Counted from the stretch's first letter, positions 16,188-26,672 are shown. The stretch: DNA of 64,000 nucleotides from Saccharospirillum alexandrii_A (GCF_043641555.1 NZ_JBHZRJ010000006.1:1-64000), one strand, 5' to 3'. Notes: generated by a model not told the origin, from the sequence alone. Numbers and translations: made by a program.

Positions 16188-17930
16188 TCAGGTCCTCTCC
16201 GTCTTGCTAAGGAACATGTCGGCCATACAGCCCCCGGGAACCTGCATCGGATAGACGTGCTCATCCGGGTCGATCTGAACGTCAATGAACACGACTTTAT
16301 CGGTAATCGCCATGGCTTCCGTCAGTTTGGCTTCCAGTTCATCGGGCGATTCAATGCGAATCCCAGCGTGACCATAGGCCTCGGCCAGCGCGACAAAATC
16401 GGGCAGCGAATCGACATAAGAGTTCGAATAGCGGGACTCGTAATTCATGTCCTGCCATTGCCGAACCATGCCCAGATAGCCGTTATTTAGACACAGCACC
16501 TTAACCGGCAACTGGTATTGCTTGCAGGTCGCCAGTTCCTGGATGTTCATCTGAATCGAGCCTTCACCGGTCACACAGACTACCGCCGCATCGGGGTAGT
16601 TCAACTGCACACCCATCGCCGCCGGCAAGCCAAAGCCCATGGTGCCGAGGCCACCGGAATTGATCCAGCGATTGGGCTTGTTGTACTTGTAGTACTGGGC
16701 CGCAAACATCTGGTGCTGGCCAACATCGGAACAGATGTAGGCATCGCCGTTGGTGACCTTGCACAGCGTTTCAATCACGTGCTGTGGCTTCATTTTTTCA
16801 GAATCGTCGCTGCGGTAACGGCCGCCGTGACGCTGGCGCCATTCGTCGATCTGCTCCCACCACAAGCCCAGGGCTTCATTGTCTACCTTGAGTTTGGATT
16901 GCTCGATCTGCTCCAGCATTTCCTTCAGCACCGGCTTGACGGGCCCGACAATGGGAATGTCCGCCTGGATGATCTTGGAGATGGACGCCGGATCAATATC
17001 GATATGAATGATGGTCGCATCCGGGCAGAACTTGGCCGGGTTATTGGTCACCCGGTCGTCAAAGCGCGCGCCAATGGCCAGAATCAGGTCGGCATTGTGC
17101 ATGGTCATGTTGGCTTCATAGGCGCCGTGCATGCCCAGCATGCCGATGAACTGCCGGTCGGTACCCGGAAAGGCACCCAGCCCCATCAACGTATTGGTGA
17201 CCGGGTAGTTCAGCTGGTGCGCCAGCTGTGTCAGCTCTTTGCTGGCCTTGCCCAGAATCACACCACCGCCACTGTAGATAATCGGCCGTTTGGCTTGCAG
17301 CAGGGCATTAACCGCCTTGCGAATCTGACCGCTGTGCCCTTTCTTGACCGGGTTGTAGGAACGCATCTTGATGCGATCCGGGTATTCGTACGGGAACTTC
17401 TCGTTGGGCATCGTCATGTCTTTCGGAATGTCGATGACCACCGGGCCCGGTCGGCCGCTCTCGGCGATGTAGAACGCCTTTTTGACAATGGTCGGAATGT
17501 CCGCCGGGTCACGTACCGAGATGTTGTGCTTAACGATGGGCCGAGAAAGCCCCATCATGTCGGTTTCCTGGAAGGCATCATCGCCGATCAGGTGACTCAT
17601 CACCTGGCCGGTAATGACCACCATCGGAATCGAATCCATGTAGGCCGTTGCAATGCCGGTGATGGCATTGGTCGCGCCGGGGCCTGACGTAACCAGCACC
17701 ACGCCCGCCTTGCCACTGGCACGCGCATAGGCATCGGCCATGTGCGTAGCCGCCTGTTCGTGGCGCACCAGAATGTGTTTTACATCAGATTGGTTGTGAA
17801 TGGCGTCATAGATGTGCAATACGGCCCCGCCGGGGTACCCGTAAATGAATTCAACGCCCTGGTCTTTTAACGATCGGATCAGCATTTCGCCGCCGGACAG
17901 CATTTCCGGCTCATGCGCAGCTTGTGTCAT
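16188..17930 (-). CDS. ilvI: Acetolactate synthase large (catalytic) subunit
   Basis: Thiamine-diphosphate enzyme of 580 aa that condenses pyruvate to acetolactate, or pyruvate and 2-ketobutyrate to acetohydroxybutyrate. The N-terminal domain has FIYGYPGGAVLHIYDAI and the catalytic Glu in VRHEQAATHMADAYARAS. The FAD-binding middle domain has MLGMHGAYEANMTMHNADLILAIGARFDDRVT. The C-terminal ThDP domain has the GEGSIQMNIQEL...NNGYLGMVRQWQ block. The ATG at 17930 is preceded by AAGGTG at good spacing; an in-frame GTG at 17939 is less likely. It is first of the ilvI-ilvH operon. The 260 bp upstream show no leader peptide or attenuator that I can defend. Confidence 0.96.
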   Translation of the reverse strand: MTQAAHEPEMLSGGEMLIRSLKDQGVEFIYGYPGGAVLHIYDAIHNQSDVKHILVRHEQAATHMADAYARASGKAGVVLVTSGPGATNAITGIATAYMDSIPMVVITGQVMSHLIGDDAFQETDMMGLSRPIVKHNISVRDPADIPTIVKKAFYIAESGRPGPVVIDIPKDMTMPNEKFPYEYPDRIKMRSYNPVKKGHSGQIRKAVNALLQAKRPIIYSGGGVILGKASKELTQLAHQLNYPVTNTLMGLGAFPGTDRQFIGMLGMHGAYEANMTMHNADLILAIGARFDDRVTNNPAKFCPDATIIHIDIDPASISKIIQADIPIVGPVKPVLKEMLEQIEQSKLKVDNEALGLWWEQIDEWRQRHGGRYRSDDSEKMKPQHVIETLCKVTNGDAYICSDVGQHQMFAAQYYKYNKPNRWINSGGLGTMGFGLPAAMGVQLNYPDAAVVCVTGEGSIQMNIQELATCKQYQLPVKVLCLNNGYLGMVRQWQDMNYESRYSNSYVDSLPDFVALAEAYGHAGIRIESPDELEAKLTEAMAITDKVVFIDVQIDPDEHVYPMQVPGGCMADMFLSKTERT

Positions 17931-18190
17931 GGTGAGCACCTTCGCTATGACTCAAGAACGCCGCTCTTCCCGAAGTTGGAGCGATCTTCAGCGCGTATTC
18001 AAGCAAGGCCGCCGGTAAGCGACTTTGCCAATACAGCCGACCGGTCGAGGGCGAACCTGCGACTCCGACGCCGACACTGCTGCTTGAATCGGGTTTTATT
18101 GGAACCGGGGGACGATCAGAAGCCATCCGCGCCGGTTCCGGCAGTGTACCTTGGTTACTGCACTGACGAAAGTCATCTGGCCCTGCTAAA

Positions 18191-20512
18191 TCAGGCCTTC
18201 GCTGTCTGTCCCAACGCCGGGCTGCGCTCGGCATAACGCTGACGCAACACCTTGGCGGCCGACACCATGGCTTCCAGTGCCGGGGTTACTTCCTCCCAGC
18301 GCCGGGTTTTCAGGCCGCAATCCGGGTTCACCCAGAGTTGCTGTGCCGGAATGACCTTGGCGGCCTGTTCGAGCAGATCGATGATCTGTTCAACACTCGG
18401 CGTGTTGGGCGAGTGAATGTCGTACACACCCGGGCCAATGTCATTCGGGTAGTCAAACGCCTTAAAAGCTTCCAACAGGCGCATGTCGGACCGTGACGTT
18501 TCGATGGTAATCACATCCGCATCCATCTGGGCGATGGACCCCAGAATGTCATTGAACTGCGAATAACACATGTGGGTGTGAATCTGGGTGTCGCTGGCGG
18601 CCCCGCTGGCAGTCAGGCGGAAGGCGCCAACGGCCCAGTCGAGGTAGGTCTGCCAGTGACGGCGGCGCAATGGCAAGCCTTCACGCAGTGCCGCCTCGTC
18701 GATCTGAATAATGCCAATGCCGGCGGCTTCCAGATCCAGCACTTCATCGCGCAGTGCCAACGCCAACTGCAAGGCGGTGTCGGAACGCGGCTGGTCATCG
18801 CGCACAAATGACCAGTTCAGAATGGTCACCGGGCCGGTCAGCATACCTTTCATCGGCTTGTCGGTTTGGGCAGCAGCGTACTGTGCCCAGCGCACCGTCA
18901 TGGGGGCCGGGCGCTGCACATCGCCGAACAGTACCGGCGGTTTGACGCAGCGCGAACCGTACGATTGCACCCAGCCGAAGCGGGTGAAGGCAAAGCCATC
19001 CAGTTGCTCGCCAAAGTATTCGACCATGTCGTTACGTTCGGCTTCCCCGTGCACCAGCACATCCAGCCCCAGGGCTTCCTGGGCGCGCACTGTGTCCTGA
19101 ATCTCGGTTTCAATGCGCTGTTCGTATTCCGCCTGCGACAACTCACCCCGGCGATAATCCCGACGTGTCTGGCGAATCGACTGGGTTTGCGGAAATGACC
19201 CGATGGTTGTGGTTGGAAACAGGGGTAATGGCAGTTTTTCTTGCTGGGCTGCCCGGCGTTTGCCGAACGGTTCGGCACGGGCGGACGTCAACGCCGTGAG
19301 TTTGGCCAGACGGTCGCGCACTTCTACCACCTTCAAGCGGGACGACTGCCGACGTTGCTGAACCGCATCGGCCGAAGACCGCAAGGCCGTTAATGTCGGT
19401 TCATCGGGTGATGGGGCCAGGCCCCGCTTGAGCAACACAACTTCGTCCAGCTTCTGCACCGCAAAACTCAGCCAACTGTGCAGTTCGTCGTCCAGTTCCG
19501 TCTCCTGCGCCAGATCAACAGGTACTTGCAGCAGCGATGACGACGGGGCTACCCAGAGGCGGTCGCCCAGCTTGGCATGAGCGGTTTTCAGCGTTTGTAA
19601 CGCCTGGTCCAGGTCGGTTCGCCAGATATTGCGACCGCTGACCAGACCCAGCGACAACACCTTGTGGCCCGGCAACCAGTCCACTACCTGAGACACCTCG
19701 TGCGGCGCACTGACCGCATCGATGTGAATGCCGGCAACCGGCAGATTGCAGGTGAGGGTGACGTTGTCTTCCAGCGCACCAAAATAGGTGGCCAGCAGCA
19801 GATTGACCGGTGCTGATTTCAGCCGGTGATAGGCCTGTTCATAGGCCGCCTTCCACGCTTGAGGCAGGTCCAGCACCAGCGCGGGCTCATCGATCTGAAC
19901 CCAGTCGACACCCTGGTCTGCCAGCCGATTCAGAATCGTCGCATAGGTATCCAGCAATCCGTCCAGCAGCGTTAGCCGATCAAAGTCGTCACCGGCTGGT
20001 TTGGCCAGCCACAGCCAGGTCAGTGGCCCCAGAATAACGGGTTTAACCTTGTGCCCCGCCGCTTGCGCTTCATCGACCTGATCGAACAGGGCGCTGGTAC
20101 TGACCGAAAACGACTGGTCCGCCCGGACTTCCGGTTCCAGATAGTGATAGTTGGTATCGAACCACTTGGTCATGGTGCAGGCGGCGGCTGGCTTGCCGGA
20201 AGGCGCCCGGCCACGGGCCATGCGGAAATAGGTGTCGAGATCGACCTGATCGCCTGTGGGGCCAAAACGCTCGGGCACCACACCCAACAGCGCTGACGTA
20301 TCCAGTACCTGGTCGTAGAAGGAGAAATCGCCCACCGTGACGGCATCGAGCCCGGCATCGGCCTGCAATTGCCAGTGGTGATGACGCAGGGTACGACCAA
20401 CGGCCAGCAAGGCGGCCTGGTCCTGATCTCCCGCCCAGTAGGCTTCGAGTGCGAATTTAAGTTCCCGTTGTGCGCCGATGCGCGGGAATCCCAGCGTGTG
20501 TGCGACAGTCAT
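18191..20512 (-). CDS. metE: Cobalamin-independent methionine synthase
   Basis: Zinc enzyme of 773 aa that transfers a methyl group from 5-methyltetrahydropteroyltri-glutamate to homocysteine. The N-terminus TLGFPRIGAQRELKFALE is the family start. The zinc ligands are in the C-terminal barrel: His and Cys in THMCYSQF, the Glu in TIETSRSDM, and Cys in NPDCGLKTR. Length fits E. coli MetE (753 aa). It is divergent from metR with a 104-bp gap, the arrangement in which MetR with homocysteine activates metE. I found only half-sites resembling the MetR box in that gap. Confidence 0.97.
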   Translation of the reverse strand: MTVAHTLGFPRIGAQRELKFALEAYWAGDQDQAALLAVGRTLRHHHWQLQADAGLDAVTVGDFSFYDQVLDTSALLGVVPERFGPTGDQVDLDTYFRMARGRAPSGKPAAACTMTKWFDTNYHYLEPEVRADQSFSVSTSALFDQVDEAQAAGHKVKPVILGPLTWLWLAKPAGDDFDRLTLLDGLLDTYATILNRLADQGVDWVQIDEPALVLDLPQAWKAAYEQAYHRLKSAPVNLLLATYFGALEDNVTLTCNLPVAGIHIDAVSAPHEVSQVVDWLPGHKVLSLGLVSGRNIWRTDLDQALQTLKTAHAKLGDRLWVAPSSSLLQVPVDLAQETELDDELHSWLSFAVQKLDEVVLLKRGLAPSPDEPTLTALRSSADAVQQRRQSSRLKVVEVRDRLAKLTALTSARAEPFGKRRAAQQEKLPLPLFPTTTIGSFPQTQSIRQTRRDYRRGELSQAEYEQRIETEIQDTVRAQEALGLDVLVHGEAERNDMVEYFGEQLDGFAFTRFGWVQSYGSRCVKPPVLFGDVQRPAPMTVRWAQYAAAQTDKPMKGMLTGPVTILNWSFVRDDQPRSDTALQLALALRDEVLDLEAAGIGIIQIDEAALREGLPLRRRHWQTYLDWAVGAFRLTASGAASDTQIHTHMCYSQFNDILGSIAQMDADVITIETSRSDMRLLEAFKAFDYPNDIGPGVYDIHSPNTPSVEQIIDLLEQAAKVIPAQQLWVNPDCGLKTRRWEEVTPALEAMVSAAKVLRQRYAERSPALGQTAKA

Positions 20513-20616
20513 GACAAATCCCTAATTGACAGTTGATTCAATGAGGGCAGAGTGTGACCATGTCGTAATTTCAAGTCTATCTCATAGTTTTCACGAATTT
20601 ATCAAATAGGATTCAT

Positions 20617-21531
20617 ATGTTTCTTGAGCGGCGACATCTACATAGCCTGAAGACCATCGCCAGTTGCGGCAACCTCGCCCGGGCTGCCGAGCAACTGCAC
20701 ATTACCCAGTCGGCCTTGTCGCACCAGTTAAAAAGCCTGGAGCATCATTTCGATGTCTCGCTGTTCATGCGCCATACCCGGCCCATTCGGTTAACCCCGG
20801 CAGGTTACAAGCTGGTGCAACTGGCGGATCAGGTGTTGCCACGCATGGCGGATGTAGAGGAGGAACTGAGCCGGCTGGCCAGTGGTGAGGCAGGAAGACT
20901 GTTCATCGCCATCGAGTGCCACGCCTGTTACGACTGGCTGATGCCGGTGCTGGAACGCTTCAAGAAAGCCTGGCCACTGGTCGATATCGACATTCGCCTC
21001 GGTCTGAGTTTCGACTCGATTACGGCTTTGCGTGAGGGCGAGCTGGACCTGGTGATCTCATCGGACCCGGTAGAAGCCAGCGACCTGGAATTCCGGCCCC
21101 TGTTTAACTACGAAGGCCGTCTGGTCATGGCCGAAGACCACCCTCTGGCTCAAAAAACCTGGATTGCCCCGGAAGACCTGAGAACCGAGCAACTGATCAC
21201 CTACCCGGTTTCCCGCGACCGGCTCGACCTGTTCAAGCACTTCCTGAGCCCGGCGGGCATTGAACCCAAATCGATTCGCCAGTCGGAACTGACTGCGGTG
21301 ATTCTGCTGCTGGTGGCCAGTGGCCGGGGCCTCTCAGCCCTGCCCGACTGGGTGCTGCACTATTCGCAGCAACCGACGACCTCACTGACCTCAAGGCCGC
21401 TGGGGGAGCAGGGCCTGCACGGCACCCTCTACGCCGCCATCCGCAGCGCCGAGGGCGACAGCCCCTATCTGAACAGCTTTGTTGACCTGGCAGGGCAATT
21501 TGGGCCGGGGTCGTTTAAAAAGACCGACTAA
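20617..21531 (+). CDS. metR: MetR, LysR-type regulator of methionine synthesis
   Basis: LysR-family regulator of 304 aa. The N-terminal HTH is RRHLHSLKTIASCGNLARAAEQLHITQSALSHQLKSLE, and the effector domain carries LFIAIECHACYDWLMPVLERFK, a MetR hallmark (homocysteine-responsive). It is divergent from metE, its classic target. MetR homologues activate metE and often metH or glyA and repress themselves. The start at 20617 (MFLERRHLHSLK) agrees with the family. It runs convergently into the aminopeptidase gene with only 8 bp between stops. Confidence 0.93.
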   Translation: MFLERRHLHSLKTIASCGNLARAAEQLHITQSALSHQLKSLEHHFDVSLFMRHTRPIRLTPAGYKLVQLADQVLPRMADVEEELSRLASGEAGRLFIAIECHACYDWLMPVLERFKKAWPLVDIDIRLGLSFDSITALREGELDLVISSDPVEASDLEFRPLFNYEGRLVMAEDHPLAQKTWIAPEDLRTEQLITYPVSRDRLDLFKHFLSPAGIEPKSIRQSELTAVILLLVASGRGLSALPDWVLHYSQQPTTSLTSRPLGEQGLHGTLYAAIRSAEGDSPYLNSFVDLAGQFGPGSFKKTD

Positions 21532-21539
21532 CCCGGACG

Positions 21540-22904
21540 TTATCGGTAGCGCTGCTCCAGCATCTCAAACACAGCCCGCACGCCAAAGGCTTCACCGCCA
21601 ACCGGGCGACCCGGCAACGCGCGCTGGTTCCAGGCCATGATGTCGAAATGCACCCAGGGCGTTTGTTCGACAAAACGTTTCAGGTACAAGCCTGCGGTAA
21701 TCGCGCCCCCAAATGGCGACGGCGCGCAATTGACCAGGTCGGCCACCTCGCTTTTCAGGAAGTCGTCGTAGGGGGTGTGTAACGGCAATTGCCAGACCGG
21801 GTCGCTGACTTTCTTGCCCGCTGCATTCAGATCCCGCGCCAGAGCATCGGCATCGGTAAAGTAGCCGGGCAGTTCGGTGCCCAGGGCCACCCGCGCCGCG
21901 CCCGTCAGCGTCGCAAAATCGATGATCATATCCGGGGTTTCGGTATCAGCTTCTGCCAGGGCATCGCACAACACCAGCCGACCTTCGGCATCGGTGTTAT
22001 CGATCTCAACCGTCAGTCCCTTGCGGGTTTTCAGCACATCGCCCGGCCGGAAGGCATTTCCGGACACCGCGTTCTCCACGGCGGGAATCAACACCCGAAG
22101 ATTCACCGGTAACTGGAGCGCCATGATCATATGCGCCAGTCCAAGCACATGGGCCGCGCCGCCCATGTCTTTTTTCATGTAGCGCATGCCCGCCGCGGGT
22201 TTGATATCCAGACCGCCGCTGTCGAAACACACCCCTTTGCCTACCAGGGTCACCCTGGGGTGCCCGGCATCGCCCCAGCGCAGGTCGAGCAACCTGGGCT
22301 CATGAACAGACGCTCGACCGACTGCATAAATAGTCGGGTAATTCTCGGTCAGTAACTGCTCACCCACCAGCTCGGTAAACCGCGCACCAAACTGACCAGC
22401 CAGCGATTGTGCCGCTTCCGATAAATGCTCGGGCATCATATCGTTCGGCGGTGTATTCACCAGATCGCGCACCAGCGCGACTCCTTGCGCCATCTGCTGC
22501 AGACGCGCTACTCGCGGCTCATCATCAATCAGCAACCGGGCTTTCACCGGCTCGCTGCTCTTGTAACGATCGAACCGGTACGTCCCCAGCAACCAGCCGA
22601 GCCCTGCCCGGTCGAGAAACTCATCAGAGCCTTTCAGTTGGTAATCGCCCTCCGGCAAGCGCTTGGCCAGATCACCCAGAATCCAGGGGTCATCAAGTGA
22701 CGTCACCCCAAGCAACACCTCAGCCAGCGACCCGCCCTCACCCGGCACTAACGCCAGGCCTTTGCCGGAATAACCACTGGCACGCAGCCAGGCAACCTGT
22801 GCTTCCGGCCGGCCCTGCGCCCAGGTTTCGAATTCACGGCTTTCCAGTACGGTGAGGGGTACGCCGGTCGTACCGGCTTGCAATCGATCAGTCAAAATAG
22901 GCAT
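21540..22904 (-). CDS. Leucyl aminopeptidase (peptidase family M17)
   Basis: Cytosolic dizinc aminopeptidase of 454 aa. The catalytic C-terminal domain shows the M17 signature NTDAEGRLVL, the metal-binding VTLVGKGVCFDSGGLDIKP and MRYMKKDMGGAAHVLGL blocks, and DFATLTGAARVALG. The N-terminal domain is shorter and more divergent than in E. coli PepA (503 aa), which makes it nearer to PepB-like or M17 members annotated simply as leucyl aminopeptidase. The active-site Lys and Arg (GKGVCFDSGG and EGRL) are kept. It is expected to release N-terminal residues from peptides. Monocistronic, convergent with metR. Confidence 0.93.
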   Translation of the reverse strand: MPILTDRLQAGTTGVPLTVLESREFETWAQGRPEAQVAWLRASGYSGKGLALVPGEGGSLAEVLLGVTSLDDPWILGDLAKRLPEGDYQLKGSDEFLDRAGLGWLLGTYRFDRYKSSEPVKARLLIDDEPRVARLQQMAQGVALVRDLVNTPPNDMMPEHLSEAAQSLAGQFGARFTELVGEQLLTENYPTIYAVGRASVHEPRLLDLRWGDAGHPRVTLVGKGVCFDSGGLDIKPAAGMRYMKKDMGGAAHVLGLAHMIMALQLPVNLRVLIPAVENAVSGNAFRPGDVLKTRKGLTVEIDNTDAEGRLVLCDALAEADTETPDMIIDFATLTGAARVALGTELPGYFTDADALARDLNAAGKKVSDPVWQLPLHTPYDDFLKSEVADLVNCAPSPFGGAITAGLYLKRFVEQTPWVHFDIMAWNQRALPGRPVGGEAFGVRAVFEMLEQRYR

Positions 22905-22986
22905 AGCAACAATAAACTCACTGATAGGTCAAAATAGAATTGATAATGGCTGCAGTATGGCACTTGTGCAGACTCCTGACGCCAGA

Positions 22987-23784
22987 CTAAGCCGCCTTGC
23001 GAGCCTGCTTGATCATCTCGTAGGCTTGCTGAATTTCCTGGGTTTTTTCCTTGGCGACACCGGTCATTTCCTCGGGCAGGCCCCGGGCCACCAACTTGTC
23101 CGGGTGGTTTTGGCTCATCAGCCGGCGGTAGGCTTTTTTAAGCTCCGCATCGGATGAATCGGATTCAACTCCCAGCACTTTGTAGGCCTGCTCAATGCTC
23201 GGCCCGCTTTGCCTGGGTGACTGACTCGACTGATGAAACTGAGCCTGAGCCCTGATGCGCTGATTGATCAGCTCGAACTGCCACTTGTTGAAGCCCAGCG
23301 CCTTGCAGATTAACTGTATGACCCGCTGTTCGCTGGCACTGAGGTTGCCGTCGGCGTAGGCCGTCTGCAATTGAATCTCAAGGAATATCTGGCTCAGCGT
23401 CTGGCGCCGGCCAATCACTTCACGCAATTCTTCCAGCACCGGCATGATGTCGTATTCAGGTGACTTGCCTTCATTGAAGAGCCGCATGGCTTCCATGCGT
23501 TGCGTGGCGTCTAGGCCCATCCGGTCCATTACCATCCGGGCCAGTTCTATCTCACGCTCACTGACCCGGCCATCGGCCTTGGCCAGCTTGCCCATGACCC
23601 GGAAGGTTGCCTGAAAGAACACGGTTTGCATCACACCGCGCCGGTCGTCACCATGAAAAGGGTTACCCGGCTGGCTGCGTGCACGATCGAACGCATTACC
23701 CAGTAACAGCCCCAGGGCCAGCCCAATCGGCCCACCGGTGTAAAAACCGATGGCACCGCCGATGATTTTTCCGTACCACTGCAC
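22987..23784 (-). CDS. djlA: DjlA, membrane-anchored J-domain co-chaperone
   Basis: Co-chaperone of DnaK, 265 aa. An N-terminal TM segment (IIGGAIGFYTGGPIGLALGLLLGNAFD) is followed by a TerB/DjlA central domain (VFFQATFRVMGKLAKADGRVSEREIELARMVMDRMGL) and a C-terminal J domain with the HPD motif (RLMSQNHPDKLVARG). The GTG start at 23784 was chosen because it places the TM segment at the N-terminus as in the family and has AGGA 9 nt upstream. A frame open to 23895 would add residues with no family match. It is divergent from lptD, as djlA is in E. coli. Confidence 0.92.
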   Translation of the reverse strand: MQWYGKIIGGAIGFYTGGPIGLALGLLLGNAFDRARSQPGNPFHGDDRRGVMQTVFFQATFRVMGKLAKADGRVSEREIELARMVMDRMGLDATQRMEAMRLFNEGKSPEYDIMPVLEELREVIGRRQTLSQIFLEIQLQTAYADGNLSASEQRVIQLICKALGFNKWQFELINQRIRAQAQFHQSSQSPRQSGPSIEQAYKVLGVESDSSDAELKKAYRRLMSQNHPDKLVARGLPEEMTGVAKEKTQEIQQAYEMIKQARKAA

Positions 23785-24000
23785 CCTGCTGTTCCTCTGT
23801 TGCGCGTAAAGCCCGTGAAAATCCGCGTTTATCGGCGACCCGCTAAAAGCCAGCCTAACGCCAAGGCCAGCGATACTGCGCCCGGCCAACGGCATTCCAG
23901 CTTAACCCGATCCGGGCCGTTTGCACACCGCCACGGTATGCCCCCCAGCCCCTTTCCGGTATTATGCCCGCATCTGACTCTGACCACTGTTCATGGGCGT

Positions 24001-26601
24001 ATGCCGCTACCAAACCGACTTCACAGCGCCCTTTGGGCGACGCTCGCCCTGGGACTGACAGCGACAGGTTCGGGTAACGGCGCCTGGGCCGACAGTACAG
24101 CGAGCCCGGATAATCAGGGTATCCTGACCGACTGGCGACCGTACGATCAATTGCCAGCCCGCGAACGAGCAGGCATTGCACCCTATTGCCCCGGTGGTTT
24201 TGTCGACCCGTTGCGCTCAGACCCCAATGTCGACCCCAACCTGCCCGACGGGCAAAGCCCGCTGTTTTTCCGGTTCGATGAAAGCCGCCTGCTCACTCCC
24301 GACCAAGCGCACCTGGTTGGTAACGTCAACGCGCGCCAGAACAGTTTTCAGTTTCAAGCCGATGAAATTACCTACCAGCGCAGCACCGGCACCGGAGAAC
24401 TGATGGGGAATGTGCAACTGCGCACCCTGGGCGCCATGGTCGGCGGCAACACCGCCCAGCTCGATCTAGACCAGCGCAGCTCCGATATCAACGACGCCTA
24501 TTTTGCCCTGCACGATCAGGATTTGCACGGCCATGCCAACCGCATGTCGCGTGAGGGCGATAGCTTACTGACCGGCCAAACCGTCGCCTTTACGCGGTGC
24601 ATGCCACAAAACCCGGGTTGGCAGATTCGCGCTGCCCGCTTCGAAGTAAACCGGGATACCGGCATCGCTAAAGCCTGGCACGCCCGCTTCCAGATCAAAT
24701 CGGTCCCGGTGCTCTATGTACCTTATGTCTCCTTTCCGATTGACGACCGGCGACGCAGTGGTTTTCTGGCCGGTACTTACGGCCTGGCGACTGAAAACCC
24801 CGGCTTCAATGAACTCTCCGTGCCCTATTACCTGAACCTGGCACCGAACTACGATGACACCTTCACCTTGCACTATTACTCGGACCTGGGTCTGCTCGCG
24901 CGCAACGAATTCCGGTTCCTGACGGAAGACCACAACGGCATATCCGATCTCGACGTGCAAGTTTCGCAACCCAACGACACCCTGGATGCCGATACCGAAG
25001 CTCCACGTCGCTGGGCATTCGGCCACAGCCAGTCCGGCCAGTTGGGAGACGCCACCGGTTACGATCTTTCAACCCGCTGGGTCAGCGACATTCGCTACGA
25101 CCAAAACTTCAACGACGGCGGGGACATCGTTGAAGACCAGACACTGAACCTGAACCTGCGTCATCAGATCCGCACTGGCACCCTGAGGTTCGGTTCGGCG
25201 TTCACCACCCCGGTTCAGGACAGCCCGGAAAACTTCCAGACGGCCAAAGTGACCGCCAGCACCCGCTTCGGCAACGTCACCCCCAGCTTGCTTGCCGAAT
25301 GGCAGGAACCCAAAGACGACGACGTTACCGCGGCAAGTCACGATCTGAAACGCCTGCCGGAACTGAGTTTGCGCTATAACAGCCTGAGCTTGCCAGGCAA
25401 TCTGAACCTGGGTGCAACCGGCACCTACAGTTTGTTCAGCCGACAACTCGACACCGACCGCCTAAACGACCTGACCACCTCCCAGCTCGACCTGGCCACC
25501 GATTCTCAGCGGTTTTACCTGAACACCCGCGTCAGCTACCCGCTGGATGTCGAATGGGGTTACCTGCGTCCCGAAATTGAAGGCCTGGCCCTGGCCTACC
25601 AGCAATCGAACCCGGTAGACCCGGATTTCAACTTCAAACCGGAAGACTTCAGCGCCACCCCCAATGCCGTTAACTGGCGCGCCACCGTCGATAGCCGCTT
25701 AATTGCCGAACGTCCCTACGCCGCCGGCAGCAATGTCTGGGTGCACTCCATTGAACCGCGGTTGCACTACACCTATACCCCCTTTGTCGATCAGGAAGCC
25801 CTGCCCGATCTGAACACCAGCCCGGTCGACAACGATTTCGCGCTGTTCACCAAGTCCCGGTTTTCAGGACTCGACCGCATTGGCGACATGAACCGCCTGA
25901 GCGCCGCCCTCGACACCCGGCTGCGCGACAAACAAAGCGGCCGGGAACTGGCGTTTCTGGGGGTCAGCAAAGGCATCAAGCTGAGTCAGGAACGGGTAGG
26001 CGAGAGGACGACAGCCGACGAAAACCCGGATTTCAGCCCGGAATACAGCCCCAACTACCTGGATGCGCGCTGGGCACCAACCCGCCAGGTGAGCCTCAAT
26101 GCCAGCGCCCAGTTTGAACACCAGAGCATGGACTTGCAGGCCTACAGCCTGGACGTGACCTTTCTGCCCAGCGACCGGCGTTTCATTCGCCTGGCCGTCA
26201 GTGGCGACCGGCCCGACCCGGACGAATCTCCGGCGGGCTACCAGAGTTTTGGAGCCTCCGGTTACTGGACAGTGCGTGAAAACCTGGCCCTCATTGGGTA
26301 CGCTAACTGGTCGCGTCCGCTGGACGAAGACGGTAACGTGACTGACGACTACGCCTACACCGATCTGGTTTACGGCATCGACTACGACAGCTGCTGCTGG
26401 AACCTGCGCCTGGTCGGCTACAACAGCGTGCCGGATGAAGATGAAGACACTATCGGCACCGGCCTGTTTGCCAGCCGGGCTGAACAAGGTGTTAAATTTG
26501 AAGTCACACTCAAAGGCCTGGGCGGCAGCACCGGTAATGTAGAAAGTTTACTGGATGAAAAAGTGCCCGGTTACCGGGGCCGCCTGTACAATTACCGTTA
26601 A
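24001..26601 (+). CDS. lptD: LptD, outer-membrane LPS assembly protein
   Basis: Outer-membrane barrel that, with LptE, inserts lipopolysaccharide into the outer leaflet. A signal peptide (SALWATLALGLTATGSGNGAWA) is followed by an N-terminal OstA/jellyroll domain (FQFQADEITYQRSTGTGELMGNVQLRTLG) and a large barrel. The four LptD cysteines seem represented: one in APYCPGG, one in FTRCMPQNPGW, and the pair in YDSCCWNLRLVGYN. The start at 24001 places a good signal peptide at the N-terminus; an ATG at 23938 is possible, and neither has a strong Shine-Dalgarno. The 866-aa length is slightly above E. coli (784). It heads the conserved lptD-surA-pdxA-rsmA-apaH cluster. Confidence 0.95.
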   Translation: MPLPNRLHSALWATLALGLTATGSGNGAWADSTASPDNQGILTDWRPYDQLPARERAGIAPYCPGGFVDPLRSDPNVDPNLPDGQSPLFFRFDESRLLTPDQAHLVGNVNARQNSFQFQADEITYQRSTGTGELMGNVQLRTLGAMVGGNTAQLDLDQRSSDINDAYFALHDQDLHGHANRMSREGDSLLTGQTVAFTRCMPQNPGWQIRAARFEVNRDTGIAKAWHARFQIKSVPVLYVPYVSFPIDDRRRSGFLAGTYGLATENPGFNELSVPYYLNLAPNYDDTFTLHYYSDLGLLARNEFRFLTEDHNGISDLDVQVSQPNDTLDADTEAPRRWAFGHSQSGQLGDATGYDLSTRWVSDIRYDQNFNDGGDIVEDQTLNLNLRHQIRTGTLRFGSAFTTPVQDSPENFQTAKVTASTRFGNVTPSLLAEWQEPKDDDVTAASHDLKRLPELSLRYNSLSLPGNLNLGATGTYSLFSRQLDTDRLNDLTTSQLDLATDSQRFYLNTRVSYPLDVEWGYLRPEIEGLALAYQQSNPVDPDFNFKPEDFSATPNAVNWRATVDSRLIAERPYAAGSNVWVHSIEPRLHYTYTPFVDQEALPDLNTSPVDNDFALFTKSRFSGLDRIGDMNRLSAALDTRLRDKQSGRELAFLGVSKGIKLSQERVGERTTADENPDFSPEYSPNYLDARWAPTRQVSLNASAQFEHQSMDLQAYSLDVTFLPSDRRFIRLAVSGDRPDPDESPAGYQSFGASGYWTVRENLALIGYANWSRPLDEDGNVTDDYAYTDLVYGIDYDSCCWNLRLVGYNSVPDEDEDTIGTGLFASRAEQGVKFEVTLKGLGGSTGNVESLLDEKVPGYRGRLYNYR

Positions 26602-26672
26602 CCGAACCATCGACGCTCGCTGACGCTGGCGGGCGACGTTGCCACACTATTTAGTTACTGGGAGTTTTTGCC

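Noticed and set aside
16518..17687. 389-aa open frame on the plus strand
   Set aside because: Antisense to ilvI; no recognisable domain and biased composition from the opposite strand.
17931..18190. Leader peptide or attenuator before ilvI
   Set aside because: No short frame rich in Leu, Val or Ile followed by alternative hairpins could be found in the 260 bp.
20513..20616. MetR box in the metE-metR gap
   Set aside because: Only half-sites such as TTTTCA and TTGAAAT were found; no full TGAA-N5-TTCA palindrome.
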